Source: Zea mays (taxonomy: Eukaryota; Streptophyta; Magnoliopsida; Poales; Poaceae). From it: a stretch of DNA of 64,000 nucleotides. Both the position numbers and the translations under genes were made by a program. The stretch covers positions 187,915,439-187,979,438 of the forward strand of contig NC_050100.1 of assembly GCF_902167145.1 (NCBI RefSeq), given 5' to 3'. Each line of letters starts with the position of its first letter. Position 1 is the stretch's first letter. Below, piece after piece: positions 20,939-31,847 of the stretch. The notes under the pieces were generated by a model. The model saw nothing but the letters and a program-made list of their open reading frames with translations. It was not told the DNA's origin and made no database searches.

Positions 20939-23900
20939 TTAGGCGTCGCCTTGGGAAGGAGCCGCGCCTTCAGCTCCACCCCCGCCATCGGTGGGGTCCA
21001 TCTCGGCCTCCGGTGACGTCGCAGGAGGAAGGACCTCCGCCTCAAAGGTGGTCGCCAGCACCGCGCTCGGACCCGCGGCGACCGCGTCAAGCCGCTGCAC
21101 CTCCGTCAGAGCAGCATCGTCCTCGTCAGGAAGACAGTACCCCTCACTAACCCGCTCCAGGTCCACAACGTAGTGAGAAGCGAGCACGGCGAAGGCCCGC
21201 CTGACGCCGTGGTGTAGCGCTTCGCGGACTCTGCCGCGGGCGTGACCACCTAAGGCTCGAAGGCGGCTCTGAGGGGAGCTTCCTGAAGGGACGTCGCCGG
21301 AGCCGAGGACACGATAAAAGTCCGAGACGGCCTCGGACATGGCCGCGAGGTCCGCCTCCCTCTGCTCGGCGGCTCCGGCAAGCGCCTCAGCAAGCGCCTT
21401 GGCGGACTCGTCAAGGGCGGACTCAAGCTCTGCAAGTAGCCAGGAGAAATACCTCAAGCACAAGAAAGGGAAACGGACGAGAAAAAGAACTAGGGAGGAC
21501 CAAGACGTACTTCCGGCTCGGGCACGGTGCTCCGAGGCCGCGACCTGGGTCGCGGCTAAGTCAGCCGCGAGGGTCTCGGCTCGGCTTTCGGCCTCGGCAG
21601 CCCGGCCCTGAAGTCGGTTCCGTTCCTCGACGACCTGGACGAGCTCCGATCGCTGCTGTTGCGCCTCCGCACGCGCTGCTGCCGCCTCGGCTCTCAGGTC
21701 GGCGCAGAGCAGCTGGAGGTCCGCCACCTTGGCATCCTGCTGAGAAAGGCGCGTGGTAGCCCCGGCAAGCGAAGACCTCAGGGATCGCAGCGAGCCCCAG
21801 ACATCAACCTCACGGCGGATAAACGACGACTTGGCGGCGCTCCGGTCCGTCAGATCCTGGGGAAAGGAAACAGGGCGTCACAGCGAGTATCTCACAGAAG
21901 GAAAAAAGGTATGCCCGAAACCGCTACCTGGAGGATTTTGGGGACGTCTCTGCAGAAAACCTCCAGCGACGCCCGGAGCGACCCCACCGTTGCCTCTGCG
22001 CACTCGCGGAGCTCACCCCAGGACTGGTCCTCCTGCTCATCATCGAGAACGAAGACGGGGTCCGAGGCCTCGCGGGTCCGGAATCGGAGCAACGGGCGCC
22101 GGGCCTCGAGGCTCCGCCGCACAGCGATGAGGCTGTCACCCGGCTGGACGGATTGCGCGACCGCGCCCACCTCTTCTGAGGTCTTGGGCGCCGACGCATC
22201 AGCCACCCCGGCGCTGGCGGCAACTGGACACCCTTCGACAGGGACGGCGGCAACCTCGACGGTGGCAGGCGCCGGCATGACCGGCACGACAGGCGAACTC
22301 AGAGCCACGTGGGCGTCAGCCGCCTCCTCAACCACGATCGCCGCCTCGGCTGAAGAGCCGGCCTCGGGAGCCCGCTCCTCCGAGATTGGCGACGCCCGAG
22401 CCCCCGATGTCGGGGTACCCCGCGAAAGGGTCGGCTGAATGGCGCTGGCCGCACAGTTCGGCGCCGTCTTGAGGGCCTTCCGGGGTGCCAGGTCGGTCTG
22501 GCCATGACTTCGCTTGCTGGATAAAAAAGAAAGGGGATCACAACCGAGACATACGAATGGGAGGCCAAGACGAAGACGTTCCGAGGTACTCACCCACTCC
22601 GGGCCATGATCCACCGCGCCTGGGGAGAGCCTTCTTGGATCCCGGCTCTCGAAACGGCCGCCGAGGTCCGCTTCGCCGGTGCTTGGGGCGCCTGGGAGGC
22701 AGATTCCCCAGGCACGACCGCGACAACCTGAGGGTCACCCCCATGCGCCACCAACACAAGCGGCGGCCCCTGGGGAACAGACGCCTTGGCCTGGACCTCC
22801 GGAACTACTTCAGCTCCTCCGGCTGAGGGGTCAGGTGACCTCTCGGTTCGCCCCCGCGCCTCGGGTCGGGAGCCCGACGCCCCGACTTCGGGGGCTGACG
22901 GAGTCGGCTCGCTCGGGGGCTGGCTCGACGGCTCCTGGCCGCACCCCAGGCCGAGGCTGAGGCCGAGACGGGCGGCCATGTCGTCATCATTATCATCATC
23001 ATCGTCGTCGTCGTCGTCGGGCGTCTCCGGCGACGGCTCCCTCGGGAGTCCGTCCCTCTCCTGCTGGCGGCGGCGCTTCTCCAAGGCGTCCCGAGCCCGC
23101 CTCCGCTCGCGGGCCCGGGCCTTCTCCGCGTCCTTCTTTTTCTTCTTCTCCTCCGCGGCGACCCGCCGCGCTGCACGGTCCACCACGTCCTCCGGGACCC
23201 GTGGCAGGGAGGGTTTGTGACACCCCACATCCTAAAAGGAGGGGAGAAAAGAACCCGATCATAAGGACCCGGGGCGACCAGATATACGAAGAAGGGAGGA
23301 GCAAACGCTCACCAAAGTCACGCACCCCTGGTCGGGGCGCATCCGAAGCTGGGAATATGCGTGGGGGTCCGGCTTCCCCATCGCGGCCGACACCCGCCAT
23401 TGGAGGGCGTTGAAGGGGAGAGGATCAGGGGACATTCGTGAGCCCTCCCAGTCAGCTTCCGGGGTCATCTCCCAGAGCGGCAGCCGCCGCTCCGCCAATG
23501 GGAGCACCCTCCGACGGTGGATAGCGGCGATCACTCCCGCAGCGGTAAGTCCCCCCTCCCGCAACTCCTTCAGGGCCTGGAGAAGGGGCTCGAGATTTTT
23601 CTGCCTCTCGTGCGGGGTCCCGTGGCGCCAGGCGTCGGTGGCAGCCGTAACTACTCGCTGGGAAAACGGTGGGAGCGACTCACCGTCATTCCGGAGGTAG
23701 AACCACCGGCGCTGCCACCCCTTGTTCGAAGACGCAAGAATGGCAGGAATGTACTGCAACGCCCGCGACTGCCTCAACAAGAGAATGCAGCCGCCGGCCC
23801 GCACCGCTGCACGGATCCTCCTCTCCCCCATCGACAAGGCGAAAGGCTCGGCGAGAAAGAAGTAAGTCCACAAATCCCAATGAGGAGCGATCCCCAAGTA

Positions 23901-24230
23901 CCCTTCGCATAACGCTACGAAAATAGCGGCCTGCGAGATGGAGTTGGGGGAGAGGTTGTGCAACTCCACCCCGTAGTGGAATAGGATGGCCCGCATAAAG
24001 CGGCCCGTCGGCACACCAAATCCCCGCTCATGGAAGGAGACGAAGCTCACGACATACCCCGGCGGCGGGGACGGAGCGGCTCCGCCCACGGGAGGAATCC
24101 ACTCTGGCCGCTGCTTGTCGGTGAGGGGGCGGAGCAAACCTTCGCCGACCAGCTCCTCCAGATCACTCGCCGTCACCGTGGAGAAGGGCCACGGATCGCG
24201 CGGGGGGATTATAGTCACTCGATCCGCCAT
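20939..24230 (-). CDS. Antisense five-exon gene (aORF), 993 aa, Transposase_28-like
   Basis: Exons on the minus strand are 24230-23313, 23231-22594, 22516-21928, 21856-21511 and 21429-20939. The four introns (81, 77, 71 and 81 bp) all have GT...AG, two with GTGAG donors and most with pyrimidine-rich ends. The exons sum to 2982 bases, 994 codons including TAA, with no internal stop and matching phases. Exon 1 (residues 1-306) has the 'putative gypsy-type transposon' fold seen in the Grande-like aORF, including WFYLRND. Exon 2 has a Lys/Arg/Glu-rich helix and a run of Asp near residues 377-390. Exon 3 is Ala/Ser/Pro-rich. Exons 4-5 (716-993) hold an Ala/Glu/Arg coiled coil. The function of these proteins is unknown; antisense extra genes are known in Tat-lineage Gypsy elements. 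Confidence 0.75.
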
Positions 24231-24369
24231 CACCAAGATGGAGAAGATGGCGGCGCGGGGGCCAGGAAGGGCGGTTTCTCTCTCCTCCGACTAAAGTTTC
24301 CCGGGTTGCGAAAACCTAAAGGGAAAAGAAGGGAGCAGAGCGAAGAACCGTCACCAGACCCCCTCTCAA

Positions 24370-24377
24370 GTATATGA
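24370..24377 (-). promoter_or_regulatory. Candidate TATA box of the antisense gene
   Basis: On the minus strand CATATACT lies about 140 bp upstream of the ATG at 24230. The ATG-proximal stretch would be a short leader. A promoter inside the element facing leftward is required if the aORF is expressed. The match is modest. Confidence 0.35.
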
Positions 24378-25652
24378 AGGCCAGGGCGAAACCGTTTCCA
24401 GCACGCCGCCTGGACCGGACGCAAGATTCGAAAAGCGCGAAGCGGCACAGCCGTTCCTCGAAACGGCTCGCGCACGCGTAACGGCCGCCCCGCCAACCAC
24501 TCGCCCCGTCGCATTAACTCCGCGGCGGGACAGGCGGCGCCTCTGACGGGAGGAGCGCGCGACGCTTCACCTTCGCCGTAATAACCGCGTCAGAAAAGGT
24601 ACGCCACGTCATTCGATTTCGTATCCTTTTCCTTTTTCCTCTTTCTCTATCTCTTGCAACAGGGACCGGGAAAGGGGGATACCCCGAAAAGGACCCTTCT
24701 CCGCGAAGGAACCGGGCTCCAAGCCCCCCACTACTGATCAGGGGTTCGAAGGCTGGCCCTTCGAAGGGTTCAACAGTCGCCTCAGATCGCGTGGGCCCGA
24801 CACCCACTACTGGTCAGGGGTTCGAAGGCCGGCCCCCCGAAGGGTTCCATGGCCGCCTCAGGCTACCCGGGCTCCGCGCCCATTACTGATCAGGGGTTCG
24901 AAGGCTGGCCCCCGAAGGGTTCACAGTCGCCTCAGACACCGAGCGAGGGATGACCAGGGGTACGTTCGATACATAACCGAGGCTCGGGCTGCGCTCCCGA
25001 GGTACCCTAGGACATTTCCGAGACCAGCGGGAACGATCTTGTAACGGAATCCCATCGGAGGGAGGCATCGAGCCCTCGGACCCCGTCGCCAGGGGACCGG
25101 GTCCGGCAAATCACCCGCAGGTACTTTTGGGCGTGCCTCTGGGCCCCTAGCCGACCCCCAACGAACGGGGCACGGACGTCCACTCGGATTACCCGCTTGC
25201 AGCTCACCGGAGACACCATGTTCGATGCCCATCGAGGGTAACATGGCGCACTCCCCCCCTCCTCCTTGCGGAAAGGCGACGTAGGGGCGTATGTAAAAAG
25301 TCGAGTCTGTCCCTGATCGTCCTCTCGCCCTGTGCAGAGGCTCGGGGGCTGCTCTCGCAAAAATCGGCTCCGGCCAAATCGTTGACAGCGTCAACATACC
25401 AGCCCGAGAGCTTGGGCCCCGACCGTGCACCCGGGCTACGGCCAGTTCGCATGAGGGAACGACCAGACCAGCCGAAGCGTTACGCAAGGTATTAAGACCT
25501 CGAAGGAGTGTAACCACTCCTCCGAGGCCTCGGGGGCTACACCCGGCGGGTGCGCTCGCGCGCACCCACCGGAACGAAATGCAACCGAGAAAGGCTGGTC
25601 CCCTTGCAAAAAAGTGCGACAAAAGCCTCCAAGCGAGTGCTAACACTCCCTT
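24378..25652. other. Non-coding 3' internal region of the Huck/Flip-like element
   Basis: No gene is seen. It holds three copies of a 60-70 bp repeat (24728-24937) and two words like the polypurine tract (near 25341 and 25529). Open frames here lack domains and are put down to high GC. Confidence 0.5.
24728..24937 (+). repeat. Three-copy tandem repeat, period about 75 bp
   Basis: Each copy has the order actgatcaggggttcgaagg, ggcccc, cgaagggttc and cgcctcag. The copies begin near 24728, 24805 and 24880. They differ from each other at several bases. Confidence 0.75.
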
Positions 25653-25669
25653 CGAGGCTCGGGGGCTAC
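25653..25669 (+). other. Polypurine tract of the Huck/Flip-like element
   Basis: The bases cgaggctcgggggctac lie directly against the right LTR and match the tract type found before the Grande-like LTR. Confidence 0.75.
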
Positions 25670-26159
25670 TGTCGGGGACCATAATTAGGGGTACCCTCAA
25701 GACGCCTAATTCTCAGCTGGTAACCCCCATCAGCATAAAGCTGCAAAGGCCTGATGGGTACGATTAAGTCAGGGATCAGTCCACACGAGTGACTCGATCA
25801 CGCTTCACCCGAGCCTAGCCTCGGCCAAGGGCAGCCGACCTCGAGAGACTTCCGTCTCGCCCGAGGCCCCCTTTTTATGGCGGACACATCACCGGCTCGC
25901 CCGAGGCTTTGGCTTCGCTCAGAAGCAACCTTGACTAAATCGCCGCACCGACTGACCAAATTGCAGGGGCATTTAACGCAAAGGTGGCCTGACACCTTTA
26001 TCCTGACACGCGCCCCCGGCAGAGCTGAAGTGACCGCCGTCACTCCACCGCTCCACTGGCCAGTCTGACAGAAGGACAGCGCCGCCTGCGCCACTCCGAC
26101 TGCAGTGCCACTCGACAGAGTGAGTCTGACAGGCAGTCAGGCCTTGCCAAAGGCGCCAC

Positions 26160-26729
26160 GGCGAACTCCGCTCCGCCCGACCCCAGGGCTCGGACTCGGG
26201 CTAAGGCCCGGAAGACGGCGAACTCCGCTCCGCCCGACCCCAGGGCTCGGACTCGGGCTAAGACCCGGAAGACGGTGAACTCCGCTCCGCCCGACCCCAG
26301 GGCTCGGACTCGGGCTAAGACCCGGAAGACGGCGAACTCCGCTCCGCCCGACCCCAGGGCTCGGACTCGGGCTAAGACCCGGAAGACGGCGAACTCCGCT
26401 CCGCCCGACCCCAGGGCTCGGACTCGGGCTAAGACCCGGAAGACGGCGAACTCCGCTCCGCCCGACCCTAGGGCTCGGACTCGGGCTAAGACCCGGAAGA
26501 CGGCGAACTCCGCTCCGCCCGACCCCAGGGCTCGGACTCGGGCTAAGACCCGGAAGACGGCGAACTCCGCTCCGCCCGACCCCAGGGCTTGGACTCGGGC
26601 TAAGACCCGGAAGACGGCGAACTCTGCTCCGCCCGACCCCAGGGCTCGGACTCGGGCTAAGACCCGGAAGACGGCGAACTCCGCTCCGCCCGACCCCAGG
26701 GCTCGGACTCGGGCTAAGACCCGGAAGAC
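26160..26729 (+). repeat. Tandem repeat in the 3' LTR, ten 57-bp units
   Basis: Same unit, same copy number and same start offset as 15645-16214 in the other LTR. The copy number has therefore not changed since insertion. Confidence 0.95.
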
Positions 26730-27268
26730 GACGAAACTCCGCCTCGCCCGACCCCAGGGCTCGGACTCCGCCCTGGCCTCGGCCGAACGACTTCCGCCTC
26801 GCCCGACCCCATGGCTCGGGCTCGGCCACGGCAACGGAAGACAGACTCAACCTCGGCTTCGGAGGAACCCCCACGTCGCCCCGCCTAGGGCACAGACCGC
26901 CACGTCAACAGGAAGCGCCATCATCATCCTACCCCGAATCGACTCGGGTCACGGAGAACAAGACCGGCGTCCCATCCGGCCAGCTCCGCCGGAGGGGCAA
27001 TGATGGCGCTCCACAAGCTCTATGACGACGGCGGCCCCCAGCTCTCTTACGGAAGCAGGACGACGTCAGCAGGGACTCGACCGCTCTAACAGCTGTCCCT
27101 CCGCCAGGCTCCGCCGCACCTCCGACAGCCACGACATCACGCCAGCAGGGTGCCCAGATCTCTCCGGCTGCCACATTGGCATGTACCTAGGGCGCTAGCT
27201 CTCCCTCCGCTAGACACGTAGCACTCTGCTACACCCCCCATTGTACACCTGGATCCTCTCCTTACGAC

Positions 27269-27276
27269 TATAAAAG
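27269..27276 (+). promoter_or_regulatory. TATA box of the Huck/Flip-like 3' LTR
   Basis: TATAAAAG, identical to 16754-16761. In this copy, transcription would run into the right flank towards the transporter gene 4.5 kb away. Confidence 0.65.
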
Positions 27277-27732
27277 GGAGGACCAGGGCCTTCTTAGAAA
27301 AGGTTGGCCGCGCGGGACCGAGGACGGGACAGGCGCTCTCTTGGGGCCGCTCGCTTCCCTCACCCGCGTGGACGCTTGTAACCCCCCTACTGCAAGCGCA
27401 CCTGACCTGGGCGCGGGACGAACACGAAGGCCGCGGGACTTCCACCTCTCTCACGCTCGACTCCGGCCACCTCGCCTCTCCCCCCTTCGCGCTCGCCCAC
27501 GCGCTCGACCCATCTGGGCTGGGGCACGCAGCACACTCACTCGTCGGCTTAGGGACCCCCCTGTCTCGAAACGCCGACAACGGTTAACCACGATACTTTA
27601 AGCAGCAAATAACTTATATTCTGATACATGAGTATAATTTGAAGCAACAAGTAAATTCCTTGGATGCCACATTAAACCTCTATATTGCTTCGAGATACTG
27701 GAGTGTTTATTTTAAGCAACAAATAACTCTTA

Positions 27733-28093
27733 CGCCCCGTTTGGATCATTGGAATTGAATTCCATTCTAATAATAGTAATTTAGGCATATATCAATTAAG
27801 CTAATTCGGTTTTATGCAAAATATCTTTGTATATTATTATTAGCAAAATGTCAGAGATATTTATGTGTTACAATTTTACTATAGAGGAGTGAGACGAAAA
27901 GTGTCATTTAAGTTACAGAGTAGAAACAAATTCTACTAATGCATAAAATCATTTCCCACCCTCCACCCCATGAATTTGAGATAGTCTTATATCTGAACTT
28001 TGGAAAGTGGTGGAATGTCAAATTCCAAACTAAATAAGTTACTTTATTGAGTGAATTCCAATTCCCCTAAAATGAAGGGATCCAAACGCCCCG
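27733..28093. mobile_element. PIF/Harbinger (Tourist-like) MITE, 361 bp
   Basis: The ends are imperfect inverted repeats (cgccccgtttggatc at the left, cggggcgtttggatcc read from the right), continuing into GGAATTGAATTC-like sequence. The 3-bp TSD tta is at 27730-27732 and 28094-28096. It has no coding capacity. Confidence 0.75.
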
Positions 28094-28368
28094 TTATATG
28101 AATAAAATAAATCTTATCATTGCTTCAAGATTTTAGAATGCCCATTTTTATTGTTTTAATATTATATTTATATCCTAATAACGTCTTGTGTAGTAAAAAT
28201 AAAAATTGATATCCCAATAAATTTCTTGAGTGGCGAAGTTAGAGGTTGATTTTGCTTTGAGATTTTAGTGTTTATTTTTAAGTGTTTACAGATATTTAGT
28301 GATGGCAGGACGCATATAATTAGGGATGGCAGGACGCACCACTTTTTTTTTGGCAAAAATAAATTTTA

Positions 28369-28484
28369 GGGCTAGTTTGGGAACTACGTTTCCCCAAGAG
28401 ATTCCTATTTCCAAAGGGAAAATGAACTAATTTCTCTTAGAAAAATGAAAATCTGGTGGGAAAATGGGGTTCCCAAACTAGCCC
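28369..28484. mobile_element. Tourist-like MITE, 116 bp
   Basis: Perfect 16-bp terminal inverted repeats gggctagtttgggaac, with TSD tta at 28366-28368 and 28485-28487. The small size and TTA target fit PIF/Harbinger. A related copy is at 29283-29397. Confidence 0.8.
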
Positions 28485-28689
28485 TTAATGTCACAATAAA
28501 TTCAGATTCCAAAAAATCGGTAGCCGAATCTTTGTAGTTCTGATTCTGCCATCCAAGAACATGATACTTTCCTCTAACAAAAGATATACACCAATTTAGC
28601 AAAAGTTGTGAATATTTTGTAGAAGACTTCATTTAGATGATTTGGAAAAAAACTTCCCAACCCCTATTTTATTCCTAATATTAGCATAT

Positions 28690-29240
28690 AGCCCGAGTTA
28701 ACGCTACGATCCTGAGGAGGGTAGGGGTTGACGACGGCGACATCAACGTGAGGGGAGGGGTTGATGGCGTCGACAGCGGTGACAATGCGAGTGAGGGGGA
28801 GGCTGGGACGACAAGGTTGAGGGGAGGGAGATGGGGACAAATGAATGATGTGTGATGATCTAATTAATATTGTTCATTGGTAGGAGCAAAACTACGTAAG
28901 TGGTGGGTGCACATGCACCCACGATATTTTTTGCAAAATTAGTGAATTGGATCAGATTTTCACCATATATGTACCACCTATAAATTTTTATCATGCATCC
29001 TCAAGGTATATGCACCCTCATCTGATTCACTCTAGCTTTACAACTCTTCATTGGATTTGAGTGAGTAAGAGAGAGGTGGTTATCCAGCGATCTAAATCGT
29101 TGATTTTGATGATGCGTTAAGTCTAGGTACAATTTATTTGATGGTTTTAGTGGAGGTTATGTGTATGAGGTGAGTTGGTTAGGTGGGGTTTACAAAGTTT
29201 AAACTGCTGGATTAGATAGTGGTATAAATAACTGCACTAG
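28690..29240 (+). repeat. Old dispersed repeat, copy 2 (split by a hAT-like MITE)
   Basis: The words gagagaggtggttatcc, gatctaaatcgttga, gcgttaagtctagg and gtttaaactg follow the same order as at 14350-14710. A 166-bp insertion at 28881-29046 interrupts it. Confidence 0.6.
28881..29046. mobile_element. hAT-like MITE, 166 bp
   Basis: The insertion is flanked by an 8-bp direct repeat ttcattgg (28873-28880 and 29047-29054), the length made by hAT elements. The left end taggagcaaaacta and the right end read backwards (gagttgtaaagcta) are weak inverted repeats. The left part contains gggtgcacatgcaccc, common in grass hAT MITEs. Confidence 0.6.
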
Positions 29241-29282
29241 CCATAAGCACCACATCACCGTGGATAGCATAATAAAAGATTT

Positions 29283-29397
29283 GGGATTAGTTTGAGAACT
29301 CTATTTTTAATGGATTTTTATTTCCTAAAGAAAATTAGTTTATTTTTCTTTGAAAAAATAGAAAATCGCTTGAGAAAATGGACTTCCCAACTAGCCC
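29283..29397. mobile_element. Tourist-like MITE, diverged relative of 28369-28484
   Basis: Ends gggattagtttgagaac and, read from the right, gggctagttgggaag. Length and inner sequence match the copy 800 bp to the left. The right flank is tta; the left one has decayed. Confidence 0.6.
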
Positions 29398-29435
29398 TTA
29401 TTCCCTTAATATGATATTTTCCCCTCTAATCTAAA

Positions 29436-29694
29436 GACAACATATCTGGTGCACATGGAACATTGGTGCATGTGGTGCACATATTAAATCATCACCACTC
29501 ATTTTATATCTAACGTCTCTAGTTGTTTGATACATTTTACTAAGAACACCCTCCAACGTGGTGATTTGTAGTGGTGGAAGATATTATTTGTAAATTGAAT
29601 AATCAACTAGATACGTTAGATTTAAAATGAGTGGTGATGATTTAATATGTGCACCATGTGCACCAGTCTTCTATGTGCACCAGATATGTCCTCC
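29436..29694. mobile_element. Mutator-like MITE, 259 bp
   Basis: Long inverted arms of about 85 bp (left: catatctggtgcacatgg; the right arm mirrors it) surround a short centre. A perfect 9-bp TSD taatctaaa is at 29427-29435 and 29695-29703. A 9-bp target and long arms are the mark of Mutator-like elements. Confidence 0.8.
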
Positions 29695-29703
29695 TAATCT
29701 AAA

Positions 29704-31480
29704 TTAAGATTAGTTAGGACACTCCCTTATGTAGTTTCTATATGTATTTAATTTGTACAGACACTATACATACAAACCACGTTTCCAATAAATAATTTAT
29801 ACAAAATAATATTTATCCAAACATGTGTATTTTTCTCATCCGTCTACGTACCAACGGTCAGATTTTGATTGGGTATACCCGGCTCGAAATTGTACCCGCG
29901 ACATAGAAATATTCATACCCACTAAGTCAATCGAGCAAAAAACTGTACCCACACCTATGCCCATCGAGTATCCACCAATATATTATTGTAGACTAATAAC
30001 ATGTTTGGTTTTAGAGACTAATCTTTAGTCCCTATATTTTATTCTATTTTAGTCACTAAATTATCAAAATACAGAAACTAAAGTAGAGTATTAGTTTCCG
30101 TATTTGGTAATTTAGGTACTTAGTCCCTAGAGCTAGACACCCCTAAATAACATTAAGTCAGTGTTATAATAAATAAATAGATACAATATTTTTGTTTCCA
30201 TCTAAGCACCAGTGCAACAGGAGAATGACTATATTTGGCTACACGCCCATACAATATCTAACTCATAATTACCGCATCCAATAGATTTAAATTTGAGTAT
30301 AGAAAATAAAAGTTTAGTGAGTTCATGACAGTTGACAGACATATCATTGCCAATGTCTCATTGGTCTCTAGTACATTACAGTTAACACAACACAAATTAA
30401 TATTCATTAATCAATGACACATGCGTCATGATAAATTGATAAATAAAAATAGCATGCAACAACCAGCTCCAGCATCCCGTGACATGGTGTATAGTAGCAG
30501 CCTACTGTCAGCATCAGCAGCCCGTGGTCGTGTCTGTGTCCATGGTGAAGTAGCAGCATGTAGTAAGCCATGATTGCTATGTATTTTTTTGGCTCCATTC
30601 TTTTATGGGCCTTAATTTTTTAGTGGATGTAGCATATTCTCGGGTATCCATTGAATATCTGCGGGTAAATTATTTTATCTATACCCGATCCAATGTATTT
30701 CAGGTATTCCACCTGATAGGACCTACGAGTAAGTTTTTTTTACCCGTATCCATATCCACGGTCCAATTGTCATCCCTATATGTACCATATATTTTCTTAG
30801 TTTGTTAAGAAACTTTTTTCTTCTCTTTTTTTGATTGTAGTCTCATATCATCTTTTGTGCTTGATTCACGCTCTAATTAATGAATGTAGAAATCATGTGA
30901 TTTTGGACTTAAGAGTGCCCTTATACGCGTTAGTAACAACGGCGGAAATGTGTATGTGTAATCTTGATACGCAATTATGCAGCATTCATATGGTGAAAAA
31001 TAGGACATGGCTGCTGGAATTACTTCCCAAATTAAGATGAGTAAAATGCGATTAATCATGTCGCTGATCCAGATCCTCGATCCGTTGAACGCGCAACTCT
31101 GGGCTGGGCAGATCGCCCTTTCCTTTTTAGCGCATGCCATCGAATGAACGACACGGAGCGCCACCGTATCCTGGCTGGTGGATCGCTGGATCTCATCCCG
31201 TCGCCGAGGATTAGCTTCTTTAATCAGGCCCCGGCCCGTGAGTGCCCGGTGGTGACATAGTACACTTACCCGGATGCACTGTATCACTACTACCCCCTAT
31301 CCCAATCTTCGTCCACTGATCCACTGGTCCCGTTGCGCGATCGCGTTCGATGCTGTGATCCTGACGCGATCGCGATGTGACCAACGGTCCAACGCTGCGA
31401 AGCCACAAGTCGCAACGTGACGCGCGAGGCAGGCCAGGGCCGGGCACCGAGCGGCAACTTGCCAAAGCGCACCCGCCCGT
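29704..31480. other. Intergenic DNA upstream of the transporter gene
   Basis: AT-rich, without a supportable gene. 30000-30150 (tttggttttagagactaatc...) looks like a further MITE remnant. 29870-29980 and 30630-30780 share gggta/acccg words typical of another MITE family. The last 400 bp turn GC-rich, as expected for a grass gene promoter. Confidence 0.4.
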
Positions 31481-31488
31481 CTGCCTCC

Positions 31489-31496
31489 AATAAAAG
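31489..31496 (+). promoter_or_regulatory. Candidate TATA-like box of the transporter gene
   Basis: AATAAAAG at the start of a GC-rich stretch, about 350 bp before the chosen ATG. It is the best AT-rich promoter word in the region. The distance is acceptable for a leader of about 300 bases. Confidence 0.3.
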
Positions 31497-31847
31497 GCGG
31501 CCGCCTGCGGCCTGCCTCGCTGTCGCTGGCCAAGCCTGGCAGGCGCAGGCGTGACCGGGCAGAAGCTTCCGCATCCGCAGTCCTAGTCCCGCACCCGGGG
31601 TCGCTGACCGGCGACCTCATCGCCGAGGCGAGGACGAGACAGACGACACCGCACCCGTTACCAGCGCGGCGCACGAACCGGCCAGTTTTATTCGGCTGCC
31701 GTCGCGTGCTGCGGAATCAGGCCAGGGAAGTGTGTGGGGACCGGGGACAGAAATATCCTCCTGCTGCTCTTCGTCCTCGCCCTCGGCGTGCTCGCGGGCG
31801 GGCGGAGCGAGGAGGCGGATCGGGGAGCAGAGATCCCGGCCGGAGGG

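Larger units (their letters stand above)
15155..27579 (+). mobile_element. Huck/Flip-like Ty3/Gypsy element, complete, polymerase-less
   Basis: Two 1910-bp LTRs (15155-17064 and 25670-27579) start TGTCGGGGACC and end GCCGACA. The 5-bp TSD acggt is at 15150-15154 and 27580-27584. Inside are a primer site, gag with a protease domain, about 50 codons of pol, then no RT, RNase H or integrase. In their place is an antisense gene with five exons (20939-24230), and a purine tract lies against the right LTR. The LTRs differ at only some 15-20 bases by eye, under about 1 percent, so insertion is recent. Movement must rely on polymerase and integrase from related elements. Family name is by resemblance. 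Confidence 0.9.
25670..27579 (+). repeat. 3' LTR of the Huck/Flip-like element (1910 bp)
   Basis: Same length as the left LTR and nearly identical. Most differences fall as single bases inside the 57-bp tandem units. TATA at 27269-27276. Ends GCCGACA followed by the TSD acggt at 27580-27584. Confidence 0.92.
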
